Of a stretch of DNA of 12,262 nucleotides, positions 1 to 6,765 are shown one piece after another. Below the pieces are notes generated by a model. The model was not told the DNA's origin. It did not search any database and saw only the letters and a program-made list of their open reading frames with translations. Source of the DNA: Candidatus Babeliales bacterium (GTDB taxonomy: Bacteria; Babelota; Babeliae; Babelales; JANWKD01); contig JANWKD010000008.1 in NCBI GenBank assembly GCA_025451595.1, positions 1-12,262 of the forward strand, given 5' to 3'. Made by a program: the position numbers and the translations under genes. Numbering within the stretch: position 1 is the stretch's first letter; every line of letters starts with the position of its first letter.

Positions 1-676
1 AATCTCGAATAGGAGTACCATCCTTTGTCTCATAATCGTTGCCAAATACCGTAAAAGGCGCTTGCTCTCTAACCGACTGGAATAAAAGAGGAATAATATG
101 CGTTTCTGGTTGATGTTGCTCACCAAGACCAAATTCTGGTAATGCGCCTGCTGCATTGAAATAACGTAACGCAACATATTGCAATCCATATGACGTATGA
201 AAATCATGCAACATATGTTCAATAATATGTTTTGTTTTACCATAGGGATTGATTGGCCTTTGAGGATGATTTTCGTCCATAGGGCTATATTGCGGATTGC
301 CATAAATAGCGCACGTTGAAGAAAAAATAAATTTATTGACGTGATACGCAAGCATAGTTTGAATTAATTTAAGCGTATTGACCACATTGTTTTCATAGAA
401 AATAAAAGGATCTTTTACTGATAACCCTACTTCTATAGAGCCCGCACAATGAACAACTGCGTGTATGCAATAGTGTTTAAAAATTTGTTCTAATACTTTT
501 TGATTGGCAATATCTTCTTGAATAACGCGCGCCCAAGAAGGATAAAAAGGTTGTTGATGATCGTACCGATCGATAATGATGACTTGATACCCTTGTTGCA
601 TACATGCATAGGCAATATGAGATCCGATATAACCAGCGCCACCGGTGATTAATATGGTTTGTTTCGATTGATTCAT
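1..676 (-). CDS. galE: UDP-glucose 4-epimerase (partial, C-terminus beyond window)
   Basis: This enzyme interconverts UDP-glucose and UDP-galactose in the cytoplasm and supplies galactose for surface glycans. The first 225 residues are visible and the gene runs off the window start. The N-terminal Rossmann NAD-binding motif is GGAGYIGSH (residues 12-20). SSTCAIYG (119-126) carries the catalytic Ser/Thr region, and YGKTK (145-149) is the YxxxK catalytic pair. RYFNAAGA (171-178) and PETHIIPLL (190-198) are typical of GalE substrate-binding segments, as is GTPIRD at the edge. The only small oddity is Cys in SSTCAIYG, where Ala is more common. The ATG is preceded by AAGGAAAAG, a good ribosome site, which directly touches a perfect 15-bp inverted repeat at 689-720. 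Identification is secure; a related sugar-nucleotide epimerase is the only real alternative. Confidence 0.93.
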   Translation of the reverse strand, partial: MNQSKQTILITGGAGYIGSHIAYACMQQGYQVIIIDRYDHQQPFYPSWARVIQEDIANQKVLEQIFKHYCIHAVVHCAGSIEVGLSVKDPFIFYENNVVNTLKLIQTMLAYHVNKFIFSSTCAIYGNPQYSPMDENHPQRPINPYGKTKHIIEHMLHDFHTSYGLQYVALRYFNAAGALPEFGLGEQHQPETHIIPLLFQSVREQAPFTVFGNDYETKDGTPIRD

Positions 677-688
677 AGCTACTTTTCC

Positions 689-720
689 TTAAATAAAAAC
701 ATTAAAATGTTTTTATTTAA
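689..720. repeat. Perfect 15-bp inverted repeat at the galE ribosome site
   Basis: The left arm (689-703, TTAAATAAAAACATT) and right arm (706-720) are exact reverse complements separated by 2 nt. In galE mRNA this would form an AU-rich hairpin ending right at the AAGGA ribosome site. It could equally be a DNA operator. It lacks the G/C-rich stem and U-tract of a terminator. The repeat is seen directly; its function is inferred. Confidence 0.7.
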
Positions 721-765
721 AGCTTAGAAAGATATACCATCTTATGCAAATAAATTGATCAAAAA

Positions 766-792
766 AAAGACCCGGAGAATCTCCGAGTCTTT
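766..792 (-). terminator. Rho-independent terminator of the 822-3205 operon
   Basis: The arms 766-777 and 781-792 pair over 12 positions around a 3-nt loop. On the minus strand they are followed by a run of eight T (761-768, partly within the stem). The single non-Watson-Crick position (772/786) is C/A on the plus strand but G-U in the minus-strand RNA, which fixes the direction. It starts about 30 nt after the stop codon of the 266-aa gene. The stem design matches the terminator at 10187-10209. Confidence 0.88.
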
Positions 793-821
793 AGTAGTAG
801 ACTAGATTTGTTGTGCACTAA

Positions 822-1622
822 TTAATCTTCTAGAATTAATGGCGGTGGCAATTCAGCGGGATTTTCTCCACTTTCTTCACCTTTTTGTGTCTTATTATAA
901 TTCATAGCTTTATTAAATTGCTGAATCATATAATCCACTGTTTGCATATCTGGAGCTGCTTTTACCGCATTACCAAGAGCTTTAATTGCATCATTCATTG
1001 CTTTTTGCACATCTCCAGTAATTGAAGCAGGTTTTTCAATTTCTAGTTTTAACGGCGGTGGTAATTGCATTCCTGCTCCACCAGTTGCTCCACCCGTTAC
1101 TGCGCCAGTTTTTTGTAGATTATCTCTGAGTGCCATTATTTCTTTTACAAGATTGTAATAATCAGCATTTTCAGTATAACCTGCCTGACCGATTTTATCG
1201 ATCAAATTATTAAGAGAATAAACAGCACCTTTTATGTCTTTTGCTCTGCTAATAGCTAATGCTGCTGAAGCCATCCAGGAATTATTGTCAGCTTGCGTAA
1301 GCTGTTTCCCACCTATTGCAGGTCCACCAGTTTTTGGACCAGTCGCTGGTGGTGGAGTGACTCCGCCTGCAGGAGGCTGAGCCGAAGTTCCAGGTCTCGT
1401 GCTTGGGTATTGACGACCAAACACGGTATAGTATGCTCTTTTTGCTTGATTGTAATTATCACTATTACTTCTTGCTTGATTTGCAACATCCCATGCTTGC
1501 GCAGGAGTTTTGCCTTGCATTTGTCTAACATAGTCTGACCGACCGCGCAATTGCGCAAGACCTTGCATGCTTATGACAAAGATGCTTAAGCAAAGGGCCT
1601 TAAAAAATATTTTGGATATCAT
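822..1622 (-). CDS. Exported Pro/Gly-rich protein of unknown function
   Basis: I do not recognise a known family. The 266-aa protein begins with a clear signal peptide: a hydrophobic core at about 5-19 and a likely cut after GLA (residue 23). A Tyr/Gln-rich mature N-terminus (24-75) is followed by a Pro/Gly/Thr linker (76-105), a helical segment (about 110-172), a second Gly-rich linker (173-186) and another helical segment (about 203-245). The motif LPPPLKLE (187-194) recurs as LPPPLILED at the very C-terminus (258-266), so each helical block may end in the same tail. The ATG has GGAG 8 nt upstream and lies 17 nt after the stop of the outer-membrane-like gene, with no terminator between, so the two are probably co-transcribed. 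A periplasmic or cell-surface location is inferred. Confidence 0.8.
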   Translation of the reverse strand: MISKIFFKALCLSIFVISMQGLAQLRGRSDYVRQMQGKTPAQAWDVANQARSNSDNYNQAKRAYYTVFGRQYPSTRPGTSAQPPAGGVTPPPATGPKTGGPAIGGKQLTQADNNSWMASAALAISRAKDIKGAVYSLNNLIDKIGQAGYTENADYYNLVKEIMALRDNLQKTGAVTGGATGGAGMQLPPPLKLEIEKPASITGDVQKAMNDAIKALGNAVKAAPDMQTVDYMIQQFNKAMNYNKTQKGEESGENPAELPPPLILED

Positions 1623-1639
1623 AATAACTCCATTTTATA

Positions 1640-3205
1640 TTAGAAGGAGAATCCAAATTTACCCCAAGCAAGCCAACGATTCAATGCCGTATTGAAGGTA
1701 GAGAACTCATAAGAGCCGCCCACACCTACAAATACTGGCCAACACCAGTCCCAATGATACCCAAGAGAACCGTATACAATATGGGTCATGCAAGCAGGAT
1801 GCGCAACTGAATTGTAATCAATATCATTAAGGCCGATTAAACAACCAGCGGTTTCTGCATCAGTAAACGTAACATTAGCAGCTGGATCTACAACTGCGAT
1901 ACCGTTAACAAGATCAACTAACCCTGTAGCAACACCGGTCGCATTAACTGCTGCAATTGCCAACCCTGGTTCTAATTCGCTTCTGAGTCTTGCAGTTTCA
2001 CCTTGACGAGCCCAGAAGTTGTAACCAATTTCACCTTCAAATGCACAATGGTTGTAAACTAAGCCCAAGTTGAAGCTATGTTGGAAGTGAGGTTTAATAC
2101 GGAAATCTCTCGTGAAATGATTGATACCCCAGTCAGCAACACCCGCTGCAGCATTGTCTGCGCTTGTGTATACTAACATGTAACGGCTCCAAGGACGATT
2201 TTTCAAGTCAAAGGAACGTGTTTCAGTTCTTGGGAATAGGTAACGGCTGTTAACTTCTAACTCAAAACGAAGTGCGTTATTGCTGCATCCGGACCATACT
2301 TCAAAGCCCCAAAGACCGCCAGTTAAAATACCAAAGTGCTTGTTGTTACCAACAATCGCTTCGAATACCCACTCACCTTTTGGTCTGTTACCCGTTGGGA
2401 ATACCCCACCAATGTATCCAGAAAGATGATGTGTTTCACAATTTACATAGTCATAACCAAGTTTTAACTCAATATCAGCAACGCCGGTATGTTTGCGTTT
2501 TCCGCAAATTTTACCAAAAGCCATTACGCCTGCGCCAGTAACATCAGAGCAAGTAACTGCTGTACCACCCGCAAAACTTACAAGCGGTTGAGTGCCACAG
2601 AACGCTTGCGTCATATTTGCATTGGCGTTACCGCATGGCGTACCATCGGTTGTTGCGTCAACTTCAAGAAAACGCATATCGTTTACTACATGTTCCACTG
2701 GGAAGGAAATATCAAACCACCATTTTCTTTCACAGCAGTCGTTCCACCAGCCAAGATATTGATTCCATTCAAATCCAGCTCCATAAACCGTTTGTTTTGG
2801 ACGGAAGCTGATCGTACTGGAGAATGCAACTGGTGTGGATCCGGTCAGTCTTAAAATATTGAAGTTCGCTGGGTTGATAGCGCGATCACAATTTAAACCA
2901 GTTACTCCCGTTGTTGCGCTATTTACCAATAATACGTTGCTATCGGTTGGTGCAAAATATCGGCCAAGTTTTTTAGAATCAGTAGATTGTCCACCAAATC
3001 CTGCAACTTGGAATGCGCCACCCCATCCACATTCACGAGCTAAAGCGAGATCGCCCATACGGAACATGGTGATTTTTTCTGGCATAGGTGATTGCCACTG
3101 AGGACGAACTGAGAAAAAGGTATGTCCGTAGACATTATTTGCTTGTGCATTTGGCGCTACACAAGCTCCAAGCATTAGTAATGAAACTTTGAGGTGTTTC
3201 CTCAT
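1640..3205 (-). CDS. Cysteine-rich outer-membrane-like protein (Dependentiae-type family)
   Basis: This is a predicted 521-aa exported protein. The start is the ATG at 3205, which has AAGGAG exactly 6 nt upstream; the longer GTG-initiated frame from 3229 would run through that ribosome site. The signal peptide spans 1-22 (cut after AQA) and the mature protein begins NNVYGHTFFSVRPQ. The sequence is rich in Trp, Tyr, Phe and Gly with alternating polar and apolar strands. It ends in GKFGFSF, the terminal Phe typical of barrel proteins recognised by the BAM machinery. Fourteen cysteines lie in the mature chain, including a Cys-Cys pair (157-158), which suggests disulfide cross-linking. The N-terminal pattern resembles a family I associate with Candidatus Dependentiae. 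A porin-like or structural outer-membrane role is inferred; no specific substrate can be named. It leads a two-gene operon with the downstream exported protein. Confidence 0.8.
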   Translation of the reverse strand: MRKHLKVSLLMLGACVAPNAQANNVYGHTFFSVRPQWQSPMPEKITMFRMGDLALARECGWGGAFQVAGFGGQSTDSKKLGRYFAPTDSNVLLVNSATTGVTGLNCDRAINPANFNILRLTGSTPVAFSSTISFRPKQTVYGAGFEWNQYLGWWNDCCERKWWFDISFPVEHVVNDMRFLEVDATTDGTPCGNANANMTQAFCGTQPLVSFAGGTAVTCSDVTGAGVMAFGKICGKRKHTGVADIELKLGYDYVNCETHHLSGYIGGVFPTGNRPKGEWVFEAIVGNNKHFGILTGGLWGFEVWSGCSNNALRFELEVNSRYLFPRTETRSFDLKNRPWSRYMLVYTSADNAAAGVADWGINHFTRDFRIKPHFQHSFNLGLVYNHCAFEGEIGYNFWARQGETARLRSELEPGLAIAAVNATGVATGLVDLVNGIAVVDPAANVTFTDAETAGCLIGLNDIDYNSVAHPACMTHIVYGSLGYHWDWCWPVFVGVGGSYEFSTFNTALNRWLAWGKFGFSF

Positions 3206-3346
3206 GGGTAACTCCTTTTTTTGGAACACTTGTAATGCTCAATACTATTTTTTTGAGTTTACAAGTTTAATTACTACAAACTTTTTTACTAGAATTATGC
3301 GTTAACACGGTGTATTTATTCGTTCAGGCATACAAACAAGAACGAT

Positions 3347-3367
3347 TTATCTCATAGGCAGCTCCTT
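3347..3367 (-). promoter_or_regulatory. Leader mini-ORF: ribosome site plus AUG-AGA-UAA
   Basis: On the minus strand, AAGGAG (3362-3367) is followed after 6 nt by ATG-AGA-TAA (3355 down to 3347). The ribosome site and spacing are the same as those of the true gene start at 3205. It lies about 35 nt downstream of the inferred transcription start and about 140 nt before the gene. It could be a regulatory minigene, a remnant of a lost gene start, or chance. Confidence 0.45.
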
Positions 3368-3398
3368 CTTTTTGTATGGTTATCATTTAGTTATTGGA

Positions 3399-3428
3399 GT
3401 TTTAACATGTAGATGCTCGTAAAGTCAA
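3399..3428 (-). promoter_or_regulatory. Sigma-70-like promoter of the outer-membrane-like operon
   Basis: The minus strand shows TTGACT (3423-3428) as -35, an 18-nt spacer, and TAAAAC (3399-3404) as -10, with an upstream TG forming an extended -10. The -10 hexamer alone is weak (4 of 6). The implied start near 3391 leaves a leader of about 185 nt. Confidence 0.5.
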
Positions 3429-3464
3429 TGTTTTTAGAAAATTTTTTTTTGAATCTTTTTATTG

Positions 3465-3470
3465 TATACT
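3465..3470 (+). promoter_or_regulatory. Probable -10 box of hisS
   Basis: TATACT matches the -10 consensus at 5 of 6 positions and lies about 50 nt before the hisS ATG. The -35 region at the right distance is a T run (about 3442-3450) with no good hexamer. The call rests on the -10 and position only. Confidence 0.4.
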
Positions 3471-3521
3471 ATTTTTACAAAGATTCTAACCATATATTTT
3501 CTTTTTAAATAAAGGCTATTC

Positions 3522-4775
3522 ATGATTTCTCGTATAAAAGGTACGCATGATCTACTCGATGTAAAACTTTTTAATCTTATTGTTGATCAAGCAAAGCATC
3601 TGCTGCAAAATTACCATTTTTCAGAAATCATTACGCCGATACTAGAGCCTATTGAACTATATAAGCGCTCTTTGGGCCTTGAGACTGATATTGTTTCTAA
3701 AGAAATGTTTATCGTTTCATCAGAAAATGAAGAAACAATCTGCTTGCGGCCCGAAGCAACAGCAGCCACCATGCGAGCTTTTTTAGAACATTCTATTCAG
3801 TCAAACCCTTGGAAAGTATTCAGCTGTGGACCGTTATTTCGCCATGAACGACCACAAAAAGGTAGATACCGACAATTCAACCAAGTAAATATCGAAATTA
3901 TTAATTCATCGGCGATTGCGCATGATATACAGCTAATAACAATGCTGGAACGCTTTTTTGGACAAATTTTAAAACGAGACTCATTTGCTTTAGCTCTTAA
4001 CTTTTTAGGATGCTATAACGATCGACAAAGTTTTAAAGGTATTTTGCAGAATTTTTTGATCTCAATACAGGATCAATTATGTTCTCAATGCCTCATTCGC
4101 AAAGAAAAAAATATTATGCGCGTGTTTGATTGCAAAAATCAAACATGTCAGGCTTTATACGCACAAGCACCTCAAATTGCACAACACGTATGCGCTTCCT
4201 GTGCATTAGAATGGCAACAGCTACAAGAACAGTTATCATTACTATCGGTGTCATTTAACTACAAACCGCAACTGGTACGCGGTTTAGATTATTATGATAA
4301 AACGGTGTTTGAATTCATCAGCGACAATTTAGGAGCACAAACGGCGTTTTGTGGGGGTGGCCGCTACGATGCATTGCCGCAGCAGTTGGGATCTGACCAA
4401 CAGGTGCCGAGCGTAGGTGCCGCGTTTGGTGTTGAACGACTCATGCTTCTGCTCGAGCCGCATCTTAATCAATTGACCTTTCCCGTGCAACCAGCATTAC
4501 ATGTTATAATTCCTTTTACGCAAGAACAGCAACGTTTAGCACTACTTCTTGCGGACGAAATGCATGCAGCTAATCTTTGCACTGACGTATTTGTAGAAGG
4601 TGATTCAGTCAAAAGTATGCTGCGCAAAGCAAACAAAATGGGCGCTCGTTTTGCCCTACTGCTTGGACCTGATGAACATACGGCACGAGAAGTTATGGTA
4701 AAAGATATGGTTGACGGCACCCAAGAAACCATTCACCAAGCTGACTTAGTAATGTTTTTGAAAAGCAAGAATTAA
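3522..4775 (+). CDS. hisS: Histidine--tRNA ligase
   Basis: This cytoplasmic class II aminoacyl-tRNA synthetase charges tRNA-His. The 417-aa length is normal for bacterial HisRS. The N-terminus MISRIKGTHD is typical. Motif 2 reads FRHERPQKGRYRQFNQ (106-121). The HisRS-specific signature LVRGLDYYDKT (251-261) contains the conserved Arg253. Motif 3 is SVGAAFGVERLMLLLE (297-312). The insertion domain carries three cysteine pairs (187/190, 204/209, 224/227), a pattern found in many bacterial HisRS proteins and possibly metal-binding. The C-terminal anticodon-binding domain starts near 325. The ATG is preceded by AAAGG about 8 nt upstream. It stands alone, divergent from the outer-membrane-like gene. 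Confidence 0.97.
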   Translation: MISRIKGTHDLLDVKLFNLIVDQAKHLLQNYHFSEIITPILEPIELYKRSLGLETDIVSKEMFIVSSENEETICLRPEATAATMRAFLEHSIQSNPWKVFSCGPLFRHERPQKGRYRQFNQVNIEIINSSAIAHDIQLITMLERFFGQILKRDSFALALNFLGCYNDRQSFKGILQNFLISIQDQLCSQCLIRKEKNIMRVFDCKNQTCQALYAQAPQIAQHVCASCALEWQQLQEQLSLLSVSFNYKPQLVRGLDYYDKTVFEFISDNLGAQTAFCGGGRYDALPQQLGSDQQVPSVGAAFGVERLMLLLEPHLNQLTFPVQPALHVIIPFTQEQQRLALLLADEMHAANLCTDVFVEGDSVKSMLRKANKMGARFALLLGPDEHTAREVMVKDMVDGTQETIHQADLVMFLKSKN

Positions 4776-4779
4776 GAAA

Positions 4780-4819
4780 CATCCCTCGATACAATTTCCT
4801 TCTGAAATCACTCGGGATG
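4780..4819. repeat. Palindromic hairpin element after hisS
   Basis: The outer arms CATCCC (4780-4785) and GGGATG (4814-4819) enclose an internal loop and an inner stem, ATTTC/GAAAT (4794-4798 and 4804-4808), around a 5-nt loop. It begins 5 nt after the hisS stop. No U-tract follows on either strand, so it is a poor terminator. The shape, with a constant-looking outer stem and a separate inner stem, resembles REP-like intergenic repeats, but only one copy is present here. The remaining sequence to 4924 contains no gene that I can see. Confidence 0.45.
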
Positions 4820-4924
4820 AGCGATTAGATCGCGTTATCTTTAATAGTATAATGAATTTAAATTATTAACCAAATAGACGCGAGAGTGAAAGCTTCGATA
4901 GAAGGAACGGAGTCGGAAAGTGGG

Positions 4925-5695
4925 TCATGGCAACACGCCAGCCATTTTCATAATAAGATCGATTTCTGCTTTTCGCGTCTGATAAGGGCCCGGGCAATGA
5001 ATATCAATATAGTTGCCGGCAATCTCGTTTAGTTTGTAAATCCATTTTGTTTTATCAAGTCTTTTGATGTTATTATGATTTAATCGTTTACAATGAGTTT
5101 TATATCGGGGCCATTTCATTAGATACTCATAAAACATACGTTCATCCGTGATATAACCAAGATTTTTATGAGCCCATTGTCTGATACTATATGCAATATC
5201 ATCGGCTGAATTAATTCCAAAAATTTCTTTAAATAGGTGTCCTTTTCCTGCGTTATAGCACATAGAAACTCGCTTCCATGCATCAGGAATAATGCGATAG
5301 ACCAAAAAACAGTCTGATGGTATTGGTGCAGCAGATTTAACAAAATAATCTCTATCCACCGGTATCATATCTATATCCGATATAATGCAAATATCATCTT
5401 CAAATAATGCTGGGGCAAGCAAGCGAATAACTTGTGCTTGTAACGATGTGGGAATTCCTGGAATAGGTTCAAATCGAATAACGTCTCCTACTGTTTCATC
5501 AACTACTACCTCTGGTCCTGCAATCAGAATGAGTGTCGGTTGTATTGCCATTTTTTTCCATGCATGGGCAACTAAGGGCCAAAATTCTAGATAGTTTGGA
5601 TTTGCATCAGAAGAGACAATCGCTCGTTGAATGATGAATGCTACATTATGAGTAAAAAATAAAAATATGCTGGCTATCATTACTATTAATCGCAC
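4925..5695 (-). CDS. Putative GT-A-type glycosyltransferase with N-terminal hydrophobic segment
   Basis: The 256-aa protein has features of a nucleotide-sugar glycosyltransferase. The segment CIISDIDMIPVD (103-114) contains a DxD-type metal-binding motif (Asp107-Ile-Asp109) after a beta strand, and TDER (183-186) is a plausible later acidic catalytic site. RAIVSSDANPNYLEFWPLV (24-42) looks like the first strand and donor-binding region. The N-terminus (3-22) is strongly hydrophobic, so the enzyme may be membrane-anchored or exported, which is unusual for a bacterial GT-A enzyme. The start is GTG at 5695, only 3 nt after the cdsA stop, with GGGA as a weak ribosome site; an ATG at 5680 is possible but has no ribosome site. 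It is the last gene of the 7648-4925 operon. Donor and acceptor are unknown. Confidence 0.65.
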   Translation of the reverse strand: MRLIVMIASIFLFFTHNVAFIIQRAIVSSDANPNYLEFWPLVAHAWKKMAIQPTLILIAGPEVVVDETVGDVIRFEPIPGIPTSLQAQVIRLLAPALFEDDICIISDIDMIPVDRDYFVKSAAPIPSDCFLVYRIIPDAWKRVSMCYNAGKGHLFKEIFGINSADDIAYSIRQWAHKNLGYITDERMFYEYLMKWPRYKTHCKRLNHNNIKRLDKTKWIYKLNEIAGNYIDIHCPGPYQTRKAEIDLIMKMAGVLP

Positions 5696-5698
5696 GGC

Positions 5699-6388
5699 TT
5701 ATATCCCAAAAAAAAGTTGTAACTGATTTTTAAATATAAAAAAGAATAATGCAACCGGAATGATACTGTCAAATCTATCGAGTAATCCACCATGACCAGG
5801 CAAAAGAGTTCCACTATCTTTAATGCCTGCTCTTCTTTTTAACCACGATTCAAAAAGATCACCAAGCGTTGCAATACAAGAGACAGCCGTGGTTATCATG
5901 AGTACCGAATATAGTAAGGATAAAGAAATAACAAGGCGTGGATTTAATAAACAAAGTATCGTTAAAATCATAATACTACAATAAAGCATACCCCCAAAAA
6001 AGCCTTCCCAAGTTTTTTTTGGACTAATTGCTTTACACAAAAAATGTTTGCCATAATTCTTGCCAATTAGATATGCACCCGTATCATGAGCAAAGACGCA
6101 TAAGAATAGCGTTAATAACAAAAATCGTGTTGAGTCAGTACTATTAAAGGATATCATACAATAAAATGGCAGCAGAACGTATAAAAAGCACATTACCATA
6201 AAATAAGATTTATTTATTACTAACGCGGGCAATTCAAAAAGAATAATAGAAGCAGCAATTGCTCCAAGAAAAACTGAAATCAAATATGAAGGAAGCAGGA
6301 AAAAAAGTGCCATTACTATACCCAATAAGATTGCTCCTGTAGTAATTCTATCAATTAAAAAATCTTGCTTTGAACTAAAAGCATTCAT
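5699..6388 (-). CDS. cdsA: Phosphatidate cytidylyltransferase
   Basis: This integral membrane enzyme makes CDP-diacylglycerol from phosphatidate and CTP, the branch point of phospholipid synthesis. The 229-aa chain has several hydrophobic segments (about 18-58, 61-80, 88-105, 134-175, 208-222). The complete CDP-diglyceride synthetase signature runs from SWLKRRAGIKD (181-191) through PGHGGLLDRFD (197-207). The upstream SPKKTWEGFFGG (122-133) is also characteristic. It is shorter than typical CdsA (about 270-285 aa), mainly at the N-terminus. Its ATG overlaps the stop of the yraN-like gene by one base (TAATG), indicating translational coupling. Confidence 0.93.
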   Translation of the reverse strand: MNAFSSKQDFLIDRITTGAILLGIVMALFFLLPSYLISVFLGAIAASIILFELPALVINKSYFMVMCFLYVLLPFYCMISFNSTDSTRFLLLTLFLCVFAHDTGAYLIGKNYGKHFLCKAISPKKTWEGFFGGMLYCSIMILTILCLLNPRLVISLSLLYSVLMITTAVSCIATLGDLFESWLKRRAGIKDSGTLLPGHGGLLDRFDSIIPVALFFFIFKNQLQLFFGI

Positions 6389-6765
6389 TAATTTCTTTCG
6401 ATAAAAGCATTCGGGTAATAATCCAAACTCAATTCTGTTCCTGCTTTAGTCACTATAGCAATATCAAATCGATATACAATATTATGACCATAAGAATGCC
6501 GCGCAATAAACGTTTTTGCAACTTTAATAATTTTACGTTGTTTTGAAGGAACTATCACTTCTGAGACATTAAAATAAAGATTCGTACGATATTTTACTTC
6601 AATAAAGGAAATGACGTTATCTTTTTTGGCAATAATATCGATTTCGCCATATCGCTGACGATAATTTTGCGCTACTATTGAAAATCCTTGTTGCAATAAC
6701 CAGGTAACGACATACTCTTCAGCTTTTTTACCAGAATGCGTTAATGAATTAAAAGAGGGTAACAT
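6388..6765 (-). CDS. yraN: YraN / UPF0102 family endonuclease-like protein
   Basis: This is a small 125-aa protein of the UPF0102 family, whose fold resembles PD-(D/E)xK nucleases; its cellular role is not firmly established. Visible signature residues are GKKAEEYVVTWLLQQGF (12-28) with Glu17 in the usual acidic position, YGEIDIIA (39-46), and FIEVKYR (54-60) containing the E-x-K catalytic-like pair (Glu56, Lys58). Length is typical. The ATG lies inside the end of the BamD-like gene with a 17-nt overlap and has no strong ribosome site, so it probably relies on coupling. Its stop overlaps the cdsA start. In other bacteria it also sits in mixed housekeeping operons. Confidence 0.9.
   Translation of the reverse strand: MLPSFNSLTHSGKKAEEYVVTWLLQQGFSIVAQNYRQRYGEIDIIAKKDNVISFIEVKYRTNLYFNVSEVIVPSKQRKIIKVAKTFIARHSYGHNIVYRFDIAIVTKAGTELSLDYYPNAFIERN

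Larger units (their letters stand above)
3206..3521. other. Divergent intergenic region (316 nt) between the outer-membrane-like gene and hisS
   Basis: No protein gene or tRNA was found here. The region holds the minus-strand promoter for the outer-membrane-like gene (3399-3428), its leader of about 185 nt with an AUG-AGA-UAA mini-ORF (3347-3355), and a probable hisS -10 box (3465-3470). The rest is AT-rich sequence with only short, weak inverted repeats, such as CGTTC/GAACG at 3321-3344. Confidence 0.75.

Noticed and set aside
2272..3101. Several plus-strand open frames inside the outer-membrane-like gene
   Set aside because: They lack ribosome sites and family features, overlap each other, and lie opposite a clear signal-peptide-bearing gene.
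3206..3229. GTG-initiated N-terminal extension of the outer-membrane-like protein
   Set aside because: It reads through the strong AAGGAG site that sits 6 nt before the ATG at 3205 and would bury the signal peptide behind eight extra residues.
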